Shown: positions 44,249 to 53,737 of the stretch, in pieces
Position numbering within the stretch: the first letter of the stretch is position 1
Layout of the letters: the number at the start of each line of letters is the position of its first letter
DNA from: Micavibrio_A sp041655955
Lineage (GTDB): Bacteria; Pseudomonadota; Alphaproteobacteria; Micavibrionales; Micavibrionaceae
Direction of reading: 5' to 3'
Assembly (NCBI GenBank): GCA_041655955.1
Contig: JBBAEN010000001.1
Coordinates: forward strand, 434,001 to 498,000
DNA: 64,000 nt
Notes under the pieces: model-generated
The model's input: only the letters and a program-made list of their open reading frames with translations
Told to the model about the DNA's origin: nothing
Databases searched by the model: none
Position numbers and translations under genes: made by a program

Positions 44249-45169
44249 ATGAACAGTTCTATCAACAGCTTTGCTCCCAATATCCTGACGGAATCCGGCT
44301 GGGGCGGATATAGCCTGCTTGATAGCGGCGAAGGCCGGAAACTTGAACAATTCGGCCATATACGCGTATCCCGCCCCGAACCGCAGGCACTATGGCAAAA
44401 ATCGCTCCCCGAAACGGAATGGGCCAAGGCCGGCGCAAGCTTTACCAACGCCTCCGACCATGATGACGACGACAAGGGAAGCTGGCAGCAGCGCGGAAAA
44501 CTTCCTGAAACATGGCCTGTGGAAGTCGAGGGCGCAACCATGCTTTGCCGCCTCATGACCTATCGTCATATGGGCCTGTTTCCGGAGCAGCGGCCCCATT
44601 GGCAATGGGTCAGGAACCGCATAAAGCAAACTTCAGAAAATGGTTTAAATAAACCGTTTAAACTACTGAATCTTTTTGCCTATACGGGCGCAGCAAGCTT
44701 GGTTTCAGCCTCCGCAGGCGCGGAAGTGACCCATGTCGATGCGTCGAAAAAAGCGATTGGATGGTGCAAGGAAAACCAGGCGGCTTCGGGTCTGGCCGCC
44801 GCCAAAATCCGCTGGATTTGCGATGACGCCGTGAAATTTGTGGCGCGTGAAGGGCGGCGCGGCAATAAATATGACGGCATCCTGCTTGACCCGCCCCGCT
44901 ATGGCCATGGCCCCGACGGCGAGATCTGGAAATTTGAAACCGGTATCGCCCCCCTACTCTCGGCTTGCGCGGACATCCTGAGCGAGGACGCCAAATTCAT
45001 GATTCTTACCTCTTACACCATGCGTTTCTCGTCATTGACGCTCGACCATATGATGAAAGACGCGCTCAAAGGCCGGGCCGGTCAAACAGATCACGGCGAA
45101 TTGCTGCTGGCTGACAAAACCGGGAAAAGACCTCTTGCGACCTCGCTTTTTTCACGCTGGAGCGCATAA
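44249..45169 (+). CDS. Class I SAM-dependent methyltransferase (RlmI-like)
   Basis: The 306-residue protein has a Rossmann SAM-binding domain with LLNLFAYTGAASLVSASAGA, the acidic motif HVDASKKAIGWCKENQ and the catalytic-type LLDPPRYGHG. This resembles RlmI/YwbD-group rRNA methyltransferases, so a nucleic-acid substrate is likely, but the exact target is unknown. I chose the ATG at 44249; an in-frame start at 44189 adds residues that overlap the hairpin region. Its stop is immediately followed by the ATG of the next gene. Confidence 0.85.
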   Translation: MNSSINSFAPNILTESGWGGYSLLDSGEGRKLEQFGHIRVSRPEPQALWQKSLPETEWAKAGASFTNASDHDDDDKGSWQQRGKLPETWPVEVEGATMLCRLMTYRHMGLFPEQRPHWQWVRNRIKQTSENGLNKPFKLLNLFAYTGAASLVSASAGAEVTHVDASKKAIGWCKENQAASGLAAAKIRWICDDAVKFVAREGRRGNKYDGILLDPPRYGHGPDGEIWKFETGIAPLLSACADILSEDAKFMILTSYTMRFSSLTLDHMMKDALKGRAGQTDHGELLLADKTGKRPLATSLFSRWSA

Positions 45170-45982
45170 ATGGCCCGCATAGAACACATAACGTCCCCCT
45201 CAAATCCCAAGATCAAGGCGATCAATTCGCTCTTTATCCGCAAATTCCGCAAGGAAACGGGGCTATTCGTGGCCGAAGGGCTGCGTTCCGTCATCGAAGC
45301 GATTGAATGCGGGCGCGTGCCGGAACAGCTCGTTTTTGCGGACAAAGCGGATATAGGCCCCGAACTGCAACGCGCCATCGACGAAACCTCCGCACGCGGC
45401 GGGCTGTGCCTGAAGGTCGGTGACGCCGTCCTCGAAAAACTCTCCCGCAAGGAGAACCCCCAGATGGTGATGGGCGTTTTCAAACAGAAATTCGGGCGGC
45501 TGGAAGATATTGATCCCGCCACATCGAAATGCTGGGTCGCGCTCGAAGAAGTGCGCGATCCGGGCAATCTGGGGACAATCATCCGCACCGTGGACGGGGT
45601 CGGCGCGGACGGCGTGATCCTCATCGGCCAATGCTGCGATCCGTTTTCGGTAGAATCCATCCGCGCGACCATGGGATCTGTTTTTTCCGTCCCCGTCATT
45701 CCTTGCTCCCGCGACCATTTTCTCGACCTCACCGTCACATGGCCGGGCGCGATTATCGCCACGGCCCTGAACGAGCGCACGATTGATTTTCGCGAGGCGG
45801 ATTATAAAAAACCGCTCCTCCTTGTCATGGGCAACGAGCAGGCGGGCATTACCGGCGCGCTACAGCAAGCCGTCCACCATACCGTAAAGCTCCCCATGAA
45901 CGGGCGCGCCGATTCCCTCAACCTCGCCATCGCGACGGGAATCATGCTCTACGCCGCCATGGAGCCGTGGAAACAAGGCTGA
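45170..45982 (+). CDS. SpoU/TrmH family RNA 2'-O-methyltransferase
   Basis: A 270-residue SPOUT-class enzyme. The N-terminal substrate-binding domain (SPSNPKIKAINSL, then FVAEGLRSV) is followed by the knotted SAM domain with the three SpoU motifs: LEEVRDPGNLGTIIRT, LLVMGNEQAGI and LPMNGRADSLNLAIATGIML. It probably methylates the 2'-OH of an rRNA or tRNA nucleotide; the site is unknown. It abuts the previous gene (stop then ATG) and ends 41 bases before purL. Confidence 0.93.
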   Translation: MARIEHITSPSNPKIKAINSLFIRKFRKETGLFVAEGLRSVIEAIECGRVPEQLVFADKADIGPELQRAIDETSARGGLCLKVGDAVLEKLSRKENPQMVMGVFKQKFGRLEDIDPATSKCWVALEEVRDPGNLGTIIRTVDGVGADGVILIGQCCDPFSVESIRATMGSVFSVPVIPCSRDHFLDLTVTWPGAIIATALNERTIDFREADYKKPLLLVMGNEQAGITGALQQAVHHTVKLPMNGRADSLNLAIATGIMLYAAMEPWKQG

Positions 45983-46023
45983 TTTCACTGGCATCCCGCG
46001 CGCCCCAAGGGTACAAGAAACCC

Positions 46024-48918
46024 ATGGCACAGCGTATCGAAGTAATGACGGTTTCCGAAGACGGGCGGGCGAAGGTTCTGGAGCAGGACATCCACAGGAT
46101 CGGCAAAAAAGCGGCGGTGAAAATCGTCGATGTTTATACGCTGGAAAACGATCTCGCCCAGCCGGAATTGCTGGCCCGTTCCCTCGTCAATCCGGTGACG
46201 CAAAAACTGCTCTCACGCGGCGATGAAGGCGATTTCGACTGGGCCGTCGAGATCGGATTCCTCCCCGGCGTCACGGATAATATCGGCCACACGGTTTCAG
46301 AACTTGCCGCGCTGACCCTGAACGACAATCAGCCCGTCTATTCCTCGCAAGTCATATATCTCAAAGGCGCTCTTGATAAGCCGGATGTGACGGAGATCGC
46401 ATCCTCGCTTCACAATCCGCTCATTCAGCGCGCCGCGATAAAATCCGCAAAACAGTACCGCGAGGACGGCGGCATGGACATCATCGTGCCCAAAGTGTGC
46501 CTGTCAAGCAATCACCCCGCCGCCGACGATGTGGATTTGGACATTCCGGATGAAGAGCTTGCCGCCATCGGAACGGGCGGCATCAAAAACGCGGACGGCA
46601 CGCGCCGCGGGCCGCTCGGCATGTCGCTCCTTTACATGAAGGCCGTGCAGGATTATTTCAAAAAACAGGGGCGCCCCGCCAAAGACATCGAAATCGAAAC
46701 ACTGGCGCAAACATGGTCGGAACATTGCAAACACACAATTTTTGCCTCGCCCATCGATGATGTGAAAGACGGGGTTTACCGCCACTATATTAAGCGCGCC
46801 ACGAAAGAAATACGTGCGGCCCGCGGCGACGATGATTTTTGCATATCGGTTTTCAGCGATAATGCCGGCGGCATCGTCTTTGACGAAAACTGGATTGTCA
46901 CCCACAAGGTCGAAACGCATAACAGCCCGTCCGCCCTCGACCCCGTCGGCGGCGCGATGACGGGAACGGGCGGCGTCAACCGTGACGCGATAGGCTTCGG
47001 CCTCGGCTGCAAACCCATCATCAACACATACGGATTCTGCTTTGCTCCGCCGGATTATAATCCGGAATATTATCGCGGAAAGGGCAAAATAAACCCTATC
47101 CTGCCGCCGGTCACCATCGTCAAGGGCGTCGTCCACGGCATCAACCATTACGGCAACTGTTCGGGCATCCCGACGCCGCAGGGATTCGTGTATTTCGATG
47201 AACGCTATGCCGGAAAGCCGCTTGTATTCGCCGGAACGGTCGGGCTTATCCCGCGTGTAGTCGGCGGCAAAGCCGGCCATGAAAAATGCGCGCGCCCGGG
47301 CGACCGCATCGTGATGGTCGGCGGACGCGTCGGGCGCGACGGCATTCATGGCGCGACATTTTCTTCCGTCGCTTTGGATGAAGGCTCACCCGCCACCGCC
47401 GTGCAAATCGGCGATCCCATTACACAGAAAAAAATGTCCGACGCGATAGTGAAGGAAATTCGTGATCTCGGCCTCTACACCGCCATCACCGACAATGGCG
47501 CGGGCGGCCTGTCATCCTCCGTCGGAGAAATGGGTGAAGGATCGGGCGGGTTCGTTATCGCGCTCGATAAAGTGCCGCTGAAATATCCGGGCATGCAGCC
47601 ATGGGAAATCTGGATCTCGGAAAGCCAGGAGCGCATGACGCTCGCCGTGCCGCCTGAAAATGTCGAAAAGCTTATCGCCCTGTTTGCAAAACGCGGCGTC
47701 GAAGCGTGGGATATCGGTGAATTCACCGATTCAGGCAAGGCGCAGGCAAAGTGGAACGGTGAAATAATCATGGATATCGCCATGGATTTCCTCCATGACG
47801 GCGTACCGCAAACGCCTTTTACAACCAGTTTTCAGCGCGGCGGGGAAGAAGAACCCGCCAACCTCCCGCCCTTGAATATCAAGGCCGATATTCTCTCGAT
47901 GCTTGCGCGCCTGAATATCTGCTCCAAGGAATTCGTGGCCTCGCAATATGATCATAATGTGCAAGGCTCTGCCGTCCTTGGCCCGCTTCAGGGATCGGGC
48001 CGCGTCTATGCCGAAACCACAATCTCGCGCCCTTTGCTGGATAATCCGCGCGGCGTGGTTTTGAGTCAGGGCATAGCGCCGCGTTATTCCGATATCGACA
48101 CTTATCACATGGCGGCGGCCTCTTTGGATATCGCCGTAAGGGGGGCCGTTGCCGCCGGATGTCCTATCGATCACCTCGCCATCCTCGATAATTTCTGCTG
48201 GTGTTCATCCGACGAACCCGAACGGCTTGGCCAGTTGAAGCGCGCCTGCGAAGCGATTTACGATCTCGCCGTCGCCTATCAGACGCCCTTCATATCCGGC
48301 AAGGATTCCATGTTCAACGATTTCAAGGGCTATGACAAAAACGATAAGCCTGTAAAGATATCAATCCCTCCGACCCTGCTCGTCAGCTCTATCGGCGTCA
48401 TGCAAAATGTCGATAAAGCCGTATCGCTTGAACCAAAAGCTGCGGGCGATCTTGTATATGCGCTTGGCCAGACGAAAGACGAACTCGGCGCGTCCGAATA
48501 TTACGCGATGCACGGGCGCATCGGCTCCAATGTTCCCGAAACCGATTCAGCCGGAAACCTTGCCCTTTACAAGGCGCTTTCAAAGGCCAATAAAAACCAC
48601 TGGATCGCCTCGGCCCTCCCCGTCACGCTCGGCGGAATCGGTGTCGCTCTCGCAAAAAAATGTATCGCCAGCGGGCTTGGCATGGAACTTCGCATGCTGT
48701 CGGTGCTGACTTTGGAAAAATACCTGTTTTCCGAATCAACCGGCCGCGTCGTCATTACCATCGATCCGCGGCATAAACAGGATATTGAATTCCTGTTCGG
48801 CGATGATGCGCATTTCCTCGGCACGGTCACGGACGCGCCTGTCCTTTCGATTGATGGTGAAGAAATAAAAATCGCCGACCTTGAAACGGCCTATAAGAAA
48901 CCGCTTGAGGATTTTTAA
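46024..48918 (+). CDS. purL: Phosphoribosylformylglycinamidine synthase, long PurL with N-terminal PurS-like region
   Basis: PurL makes FGAM from FGAR, glutamine and ATP in step 4 of purine synthesis. At 964 residues it is longer than the small PurL (about 740) that works with separate PurS and PurQ, and shorter than the 1300-residue single-chain form. The first about 200 residues look like two PurS-like units, then come the linker (ETLAQTWSEHCKH), and two AIRS-like ATP domains (KVETHNSPSALDPVGGA; DNGAGGLSSSVGEMGEGSGG; GKDSMFNDFKGYD). The glutaminase is the separate purQ, 1 base downstream. The ATG at 46024 is chosen; a GTG at 45967 overlaps the previous gene. Confidence 0.94.
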   Translation: MAQRIEVMTVSEDGRAKVLEQDIHRIGKKAAVKIVDVYTLENDLAQPELLARSLVNPVTQKLLSRGDEGDFDWAVEIGFLPGVTDNIGHTVSELAALTLNDNQPVYSSQVIYLKGALDKPDVTEIASSLHNPLIQRAAIKSAKQYREDGGMDIIVPKVCLSSNHPAADDVDLDIPDEELAAIGTGGIKNADGTRRGPLGMSLLYMKAVQDYFKKQGRPAKDIEIETLAQTWSEHCKHTIFASPIDDVKDGVYRHYIKRATKEIRAARGDDDFCISVFSDNAGGIVFDENWIVTHKVETHNSPSALDPVGGAMTGTGGVNRDAIGFGLGCKPIINTYGFCFAPPDYNPEYYRGKGKINPILPPVTIVKGVVHGINHYGNCSGIPTPQGFVYFDERYAGKPLVFAGTVGLIPRVVGGKAGHEKCARPGDRIVMVGGRVGRDGIHGATFSSVALDEGSPATAVQIGDPITQKKMSDAIVKEIRDLGLYTAITDNGAGGLSSSVGEMGEGSGGFVIALDKVPLKYPGMQPWEIWISESQERMTLAVPPENVEKLIALFAKRGVEAWDIGEFTDSGKAQAKWNGEIIMDIAMDFLHDGVPQTPFTTSFQRGGEEEPANLPPLNIKADILSMLARLNICSKEFVASQYDHNVQGSAVLGPLQGSGRVYAETTISRPLLDNPRGVVLSQGIAPRYSDIDTYHMAAASLDIAVRGAVAAGCPIDHLAILDNFCWCSSDEPERLGQLKRACEAIYDLAVAYQTPFISGKDSMFNDFKGYDKNDKPVKISIPPTLLVSSIGVMQNVDKAVSLEPKAAGDLVYALGQTKDELGASEYYAMHGRIGSNVPETDSAGNLALYKALSKANKNHWIASALPVTLGGIGVALAKKCIASGLGMELRMLSVLTLEKYLFSESTGRVVITIDPRHKQDIEFLFGDDAHFLGTVTDAPVLSIDGEEIKIADLETAYKKPLEDF

Positions 48919-48919
48919 T

Positions 48920-49744
48920 ATGAAAGCAAAATCGCTCGTCCTCACAGGTTACGGAATCAATTCCGAAGAAGAAACATCCTTTGCCTTTGAACAGGCGGGA
49001 TTTCAACCCACCATCCGCCACATAAACGACCTCGCAGAAAATCCGGGAGAACTGGACGATATCCAAATATTATGCATCCCCGGCGGTTTTTCCTATGGCG
49101 ACGATACCGGATCCGGCAACGCCTTCGCGCAAAAAATGCGCCTTACCTTATGGGATCACCTTCAAAAATTCATCGGGCGCGACACGCTGACGCTTGGCAT
49201 TTGCAATGGCTGCCAGATTGCCGCCAATCTCGGCCTCGCCCCAGCGATAAACGGCCAATATGGTGAACGCTCCATCGCCGTCACGCACAATCTCACCGCC
49301 CGTTATCAATGCCGCTGGGTTGATATTGCCGTGCAGGATACGAATTCGCCATGGCTGGCCAACGGGACGAGGCTTCACCTTCCCGTCGCGCATGGTGAGG
49401 GCCGCTTTATGATGACGGATGAAACGCTGGAAACGCTGCGCGATAAAAAGCAAATAGCCCTGCGCTATATCCGGCCTGACGGCACGCCCGCCGGCGGCGC
49501 TTTCCCCTATAACCCCAACGGCGCGATGGATGACATAGCCGGGATAACCGATCCGACAGGCCGCATTCTCGCCCTAATGCCCCACCCGGAACGCGGCATG
49601 TTCGCGTGGCAGCGCGACGATTACGCCTTGCTGAAAGACAAAGCCCGCCGCGCCGGAAAGCCTTTGGAGGATTCTGCGGACGGCATGCGAATCTTTGAAA
49701 ATGCCGCCCGCTATTTCGGGATAAAACCCGCGATGACGGCATAA
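48920..49744 (+). CDS. purQ: Phosphoribosylformylglycinamidine synthase glutaminase subunit
   Basis: PurQ is a class I glutamine amidotransferase that supplies ammonia to PurL. The 274-residue protein has the nucleophile elbow LGICNGCQI, the oxyanion segment IPGGFSYGDD and the His-Glu pair in LMPHPERGMF. It is longer than the PurQ of PurSQL systems (about 225), which fits a partner of a long PurL. It starts 1 base after the purL stop. Confidence 0.94.
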   Translation: MKAKSLVLTGYGINSEEETSFAFEQAGFQPTIRHINDLAENPGELDDIQILCIPGGFSYGDDTGSGNAFAQKMRLTLWDHLQKFIGRDTLTLGICNGCQIAANLGLAPAINGQYGERSIAVTHNLTARYQCRWVDIAVQDTNSPWLANGTRLHLPVAHGEGRFMMTDETLETLRDKKQIALRYIRPDGTPAGGAFPYNPNGAMDDIAGITDPTGRILALMPHPERGMFAWQRDDYALLKDKARRAGKPLEDSADGMRIFENAARYFGIKPAMTA

Positions 49745-49960
49745 ATGCGGGGCGCTGGCGCCGGCTTGGCTGGCATGCATATGGCTGACGCGCCGCTGGA
49801 ATACCAGATCGGTTTTCTGCTTTTCTATGAAATTATTTTTGTGCTGGCTTATTACAAGGACTTTAAAACCCGTCCGATTTTCCCTCTAACCCGTCACCTT
49901 ATGTTTGCGCTCGGCCTGCTTTTCGGGCCGCTTGTCTTTGCCCTCACCCATTCCGGATAA
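49745..49960 (+). CDS. Small two-helix membrane protein
   Basis: I do not recognise this 71-residue product. It has two hydrophobic helices (about 22-38 and 51-68) separated by a basic loop (YYKDFKTRPIFPLTRH). The ATG directly follows the purQ stop (TAAATG), suggesting coupling, although ATGs at 49775 and 49781 are also possible. Its stop is 1 base from the convergent nuoF stop. Confidence 0.6.
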   Translation: MRGAGAGLAGMHMADAPLEYQIGFLLFYEIIFVLAYYKDFKTRPIFPLTRHLMFALGLLFGPLVFALTHSG

Positions 49961-49961
49961 T

Positions 49962-51248
49962 TTATGCGGCCTTTGCGATCTTGCGGTAATCGAGAATCCG
50001 CCGCTCCATCTCCGGACGGAAGTGACGGATAAGCCCCTGCACAGGCCAGGCCGCGGCATCGCCAAGCGCGCAGATCGTATGGCCCTCAATCTCCCTTGTC
50101 ACATCATAAAGCATATCAATTTCTTCAATGGATGCCTGCCCTTTGACCATGCGGGTCATGATGCGCCAGAGCCACCCCGTCCCTTCGCGGCACGGCGTAC
50201 ACTGGCCGCAGGATTCGTGCATATAAAATTGCGACAGGCGCGCAATCGCATAAATAATGTCGGTAGATTTATCCATCACGATAACCCCCGCAGTGCCGAG
50301 GCCGGACTGAACGGCGCGAAGGGAATCGAAATCCATCAAAACCGTATCGCAAATATCCTTTGGAATAACAGGCGTCGACGCCCCGCCCGGAATAACGCCG
50401 AGCAAATTATCCCATCCGCCGCGCACGCCGCCCGCATGTTTATCAAGAAGATCGCGCAGGGAAATCCCCATTTCCTCTTCCACCACACAAGGTGTATTCA
50501 CATGGCCGAGCAGGCAAAATATTTTTGTCCCGGTATTCTTCTCGTCCTTTCCAAGCCCTGCGAACCAATCGCCGCCGCGGCGTAAAATAGTTGGTACAAC
50601 AGCAATAGATTCAACATTATTGATTGTCGTCGGGCAGGAATAAAGCCCCGCCGCCGCCGGAAATGGCGGCTTGTTACGAGGCTGCCCCTTTTTGCCTTCG
50701 AGGGATTCAAGCAGCGCCGTTTCCTCACCGCAAATATAAGCTCCTGCGCCGCGGTGAAGCGTCACATCAAAATCCCATCCCGTTCCGGCGGCGTTTTTGC
50801 CGAGCAAGCCCGCTTCGCGCGCTTCCTCAATCGCTTTGACGATGGCGGAACCCTCATCATAAAATTCGCCGCGAATATAGATGAACGCCCTGTGCGCCTG
50901 CATCGCAAAACCGGCAATCAGGCAGCCTTCGATAAGCTTGTGCGGATCGTGGCGCATAATCTCGCGATCCTTGCACGTTCCGGGTTCGGATTCGTCGGCG
51001 TTGACGACAAGGTAATGGGGGCGCTCTCCGACCTCCTTCGGCATAAACGACCATTTCATGCCGGTCGGAAATCCCGCGCCACCGCGGCCGCGCAAGCCCG
51101 ACTTTTTCATCTCGTCGATAATCCATTCCCGCCCCTTGGCAAGGATGGCTTTCGTATCATCCCAATCGCCGCGCTTCCTCGCATAATCAAGCGAAGCAGG
51201 CTCAAAGCCGTACAGGTTCGTAAAAATCCTATCCTTATCCTGAAGCAT
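49962..51248 (-). CDS. nuoF: NADH-quinone oxidoreductase subunit F
   Basis: NuoF holds FMN, the NADH site and cluster N3. The 428-residue protein has the NADH/FMN-binding GLRGRGGAGFPTGMKW, GAGAYICGEETALLES, and the [4Fe-4S] motif ESCGQCTPCREG plus a later CALGD. The ATG is at 51248, immediately before the nuoE stop. It is the last gene of the upstream nuo half (nuoA-F); its 3' end converges with the purine block. Confidence 0.97.
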   Translation of the reverse strand: MLQDKDRIFTNLYGFEPASLDYARKRGDWDDTKAILAKGREWIIDEMKKSGLRGRGGAGFPTGMKWSFMPKEVGERPHYLVVNADESEPGTCKDREIMRHDPHKLIEGCLIAGFAMQAHRAFIYIRGEFYDEGSAIVKAIEEAREAGLLGKNAAGTGWDFDVTLHRGAGAYICGEETALLESLEGKKGQPRNKPPFPAAAGLYSCPTTINNVESIAVVPTILRRGGDWFAGLGKDEKNTGTKIFCLLGHVNTPCVVEEEMGISLRDLLDKHAGGVRGGWDNLLGVIPGGASTPVIPKDICDTVLMDFDSLRAVQSGLGTAGVIVMDKSTDIIYAIARLSQFYMHESCGQCTPCREGTGWLWRIMTRMVKGQASIEEIDMLYDVTREIEGHTICALGDAAAWPVQGLIRHFRPEMERRILDYRKIAKAA

Positions 51249-51884
51249 TTATCCGGCCCTCTTTAACGTGGTCGGCCCGCCGACGGGAGCGGCCTTTTGG
51301 CGCTTCACCTGCGGCCCCGCGGGCGGGATCTTGTCCTGTTTCAGGGAATCGATAATCGCCGTCATGCTTTCCGGCGTCAGGTCTTCGTAATAATCGTCGT
51401 TGATCTGCACCATCGGCGCGTTGGCGCAGGCGCCAAGACATTCAACCTCCATCAAGGTAAACATCCCGTCCTTCGTGCTGTCGCCCGCATGGATGCCGAG
51501 CGACTTTTCACACGCCTCGACAACCTTTGCAGAACCGCACAGCCAGCAAGGCGTGGTCGTACACATCTGGATCAGGTATTTACCGACAGGCACCAAGTGA
51601 TACATGGAATAGAATGTCGCGACTTCATACACCTTCATCGGCGCAACACCGACAATCCGGGCAATCTCGTCCATCGCCGCGCGCGGAATCCAGCCGCCAT
51701 GGGGAGGACTGGCTTTCGCGCCCTCTTCCCCCACCTGCCGCTGCGCCAAATCGAGCAGGGGCATCACCGCCGATTGCTGCCGTCCCTCAGGATAGCGCGC
51801 AATGATTTCTTTCACCACAGACTCATCCTTGAAGGTGAAGCTTTCGGGCTGATAGGAAGCGTTTAAATCCAGAGGTTTTTTCAT
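51249..51884 (-). CDS. nuoE: NADH-quinone oxidoreductase subunit E
   Basis: NuoE carries the [2Fe-2S] cluster N1a in a thioredoxin-like domain. The 211-residue protein has the four ligands C108, C113, C149 and C153 (CTTTPCWLCG and ECLGACANAP) and an N-terminal helical domain. The C-terminal about 35 residues are extended and basic, and probably disordered. The ATG overlaps the nuoD stop by 4 bases. Confidence 0.97.
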   Translation of the reverse strand: MKKPLDLNASYQPESFTFKDESVVKEIIARYPEGRQQSAVMPLLDLAQRQVGEEGAKASPPHGGWIPRAAMDEIARIVGVAPMKVYEVATFYSMYHLVPVGKYLIQMCTTTPCWLCGSAKVVEACEKSLGIHAGDSTKDGMFTLMEVECLGACANAPMVQINDDYYEDLTPESMTAIIDSLKQDKIPPAGPQVKRQKAAPVGGPTTLKRAG

Positions 51885-53083
51885 CGATCAATCTCACCAA
51901 ACACAATATCCATGGAACCGATATTCGCCACGAGGTCGGCAAGCATATGTCCCTTGCTCATAAAATCCAGAGCGGAAAGATGAACGAAGCCCGGCGCCTT
52001 GATATGGCACCGATAAGGCTTGTTCGTACCGTCGGCGACAAGATACACGCCGAACTCTCCCTTGGGCGCTTCGACCGCCGTATAGGTTTCGCCCGCAGGC
52101 ACGTGATAGCCTTCGGTATAAAGCTTGAAATGATGGATAAGCGCTTCCATCGAATTTTTCATCTCCGCGCGCGGCGGCGGCGTCACCTTGTAATCATTGG
52201 TGCGGACAGGCCCGCCGGGAAGCTCCTTCAGGCACTGGCGCATGATTTTCAATGACTGGCGCATTTCCTCCATGCGGACGAGATAGCGCGCATAGCAATC
52301 CCCCGTCTTACCGACGGGAACGTCAAAATCCATCTTCGCGTAAACGTCATAGGGCTGTGACTTGCGCAAATCCCACGCAACGCCTGAGCCGCGCAACATC
52401 GGCCCGCTAAAGCCCCAGTTCAGCGCATCCTCCGCGCTGGCGACGCCGATATCGACGGTGCGTTGTTTGAAGATGCGGTTGCCGGTCAAAAGCGTGTCGA
52501 GATCGTCTATCGTCTTGACGACGCTTTCCGTCCAGTCCCACATATCTTCGGCAAGCCCCGCAGGCATATCCATGGAAACGCCGCCGGGGCGGAAATAGTT
52601 GGCATGAAGCCGCGCGCCGCAAACGCGGTCGTAAAATTCCATGCCCTTTTCGCGCTCTTCAAAAACCCATAAAGAGGGCGTGATAGCGCCGACATCGAGC
52701 GCAAACGTCCCGATATTCAGGAAATGGTTGAGGATGCGCGTCAGCTCGGAAAACAAGACGCGGATATATTGCCCGCGCTCCGGCACAGTGATGCCCAGCA
52801 GCTTTTCAACCGCGAGCGCAAAGGCATGTTCCTGATTCATCGGCGACACGTAATCGAGCCTGTCGAAATACGGGGTCGCCTGCATATATGTCTTATATTC
52901 GATAAGCTTTTCCGTGCCGCGGTGGAGCAGCCCCACATGCGGATCGGCACGCTCCACGACCTCGCCCTCCATCTCCAGCACAAGCCGCAAGACGCCGTGC
53001 GCCGCGGGGTGCTGAGGCCCGAAATTCATCGTATAGGGCTTGATTTGCGTTTCCGCGCCTATTTCCATCTCCGCGCCGCTCAT
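51881..53083 (-). CDS. nuoD: NADH-quinone oxidoreductase subunit D
   Basis: NuoD (49 kDa) forms part of the quinone site. The 400-residue protein has the family N-terminus NFGPQHPAAHGVLRL, the YKTYMQATPYFDRLDY segment and PGFVHLSALDFMSKGHMLAD near the C-terminus, with the quinone-facing His and Tyr. The ATG overlaps the nuoC stop by 4 bases. Confidence 0.98.
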   Translation of the reverse strand: MSGAEMEIGAETQIKPYTMNFGPQHPAAHGVLRLVLEMEGEVVERADPHVGLLHRGTEKLIEYKTYMQATPYFDRLDYVSPMNQEHAFALAVEKLLGITVPERGQYIRVLFSELTRILNHFLNIGTFALDVGAITPSLWVFEEREKGMEFYDRVCGARLHANYFRPGGVSMDMPAGLAEDMWDWTESVVKTIDDLDTLLTGNRIFKQRTVDIGVASAEDALNWGFSGPMLRGSGVAWDLRKSQPYDVYAKMDFDVPVGKTGDCYARYLVRMEEMRQSLKIMRQCLKELPGGPVRTNDYKVTPPPRAEMKNSMEALIHHFKLYTEGYHVPAGETYTAVEAPKGEFGVYLVADGTNKPYRCHIKAPGFVHLSALDFMSKGHMLADLVANIGSMDIVFGEIDR

Positions 53084-53727
53084 TTCGCCTTTACCTCTTT
53101 TTGCGTGGGAACCCAGCCCAAAGGCATATTCCCCTTTTCATCGCCCGGAAGCTGCACATCCGTCATGCCTTCCCATGGCGATATAAAATCAAAGGCGCGG
53201 AAATCCTGCTGTAGTTGCACCGGTTCATACACCACGCGGCGGAGCTGTTCGTCATAGCGCAGCTCGACATAGCCGGTGAGCGGGAAGTCCTTGCGGAGCG
53301 GATGCCCCTCGAACCCGTAATCGGTCAGGATGCGGCGCAGATCGGGGTGGCCGTTAAAATAAATCCCGAACAGATCCCATGTTTCGCGCTCGGCCCAAAT
53401 GGCGGACTTAAAAATTCCGGCCACGGAATCCACGGGCGTATTTTCATCCGTCAGAACCTTCACGCGGATGCGCATGTTTTTTGTCAGTGACAGGAGATTG
53501 TAAACGACCTCGAACCGATCCGGCCTGTCCGGATAATCCGCGCCGCAAACATCGACAAGCTGTTTAAAGTCAAAATCGTCGCGCAGCGCCGTCAGGAAGG
53601 GGACGATGGAATCCCGTTTGACGATGACGCAAAACTCGTCCTTCTGGAACTCCGCAAGCGCAATATGCGCCGTGAGCCGTTCCTGGATGTCGTTGGCTAC
53701 CGCCAGTTTTTTTTCATCGGCATTCAT
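53080..53727 (-). CDS. nuoC: NADH-quinone oxidoreductase subunit C
   Basis: NuoC (30 kDa) is a structural subunit of the peripheral arm. The 215-residue protein has ERETWDLFGIYFNGHPDLRR followed by ILTDYGFEGHPLRKDFPLTG, the family signature. The ATG at 53727 is chosen because the frame further upstream overlaps nuoB. NuoC and NuoD are separate here. Confidence 0.96.
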   Translation of the reverse strand: MNADEKKLAVANDIQERLTAHIALAEFQKDEFCVIVKRDSIVPFLTALRDDFDFKQLVDVCGADYPDRPDRFEVVYNLLSLTKNMRIRVKVLTDENTPVDSVAGIFKSAIWAERETWDLFGIYFNGHPDLRRILTDYGFEGHPLRKDFPLTGYVELRYDEQLRRVVYEPVQLQQDFRAFDFISPWEGMTDVQLPGDEKGNMPLGWVPTQKEVKAK

Positions 53728-53737
53728 CGCAAGCTTC

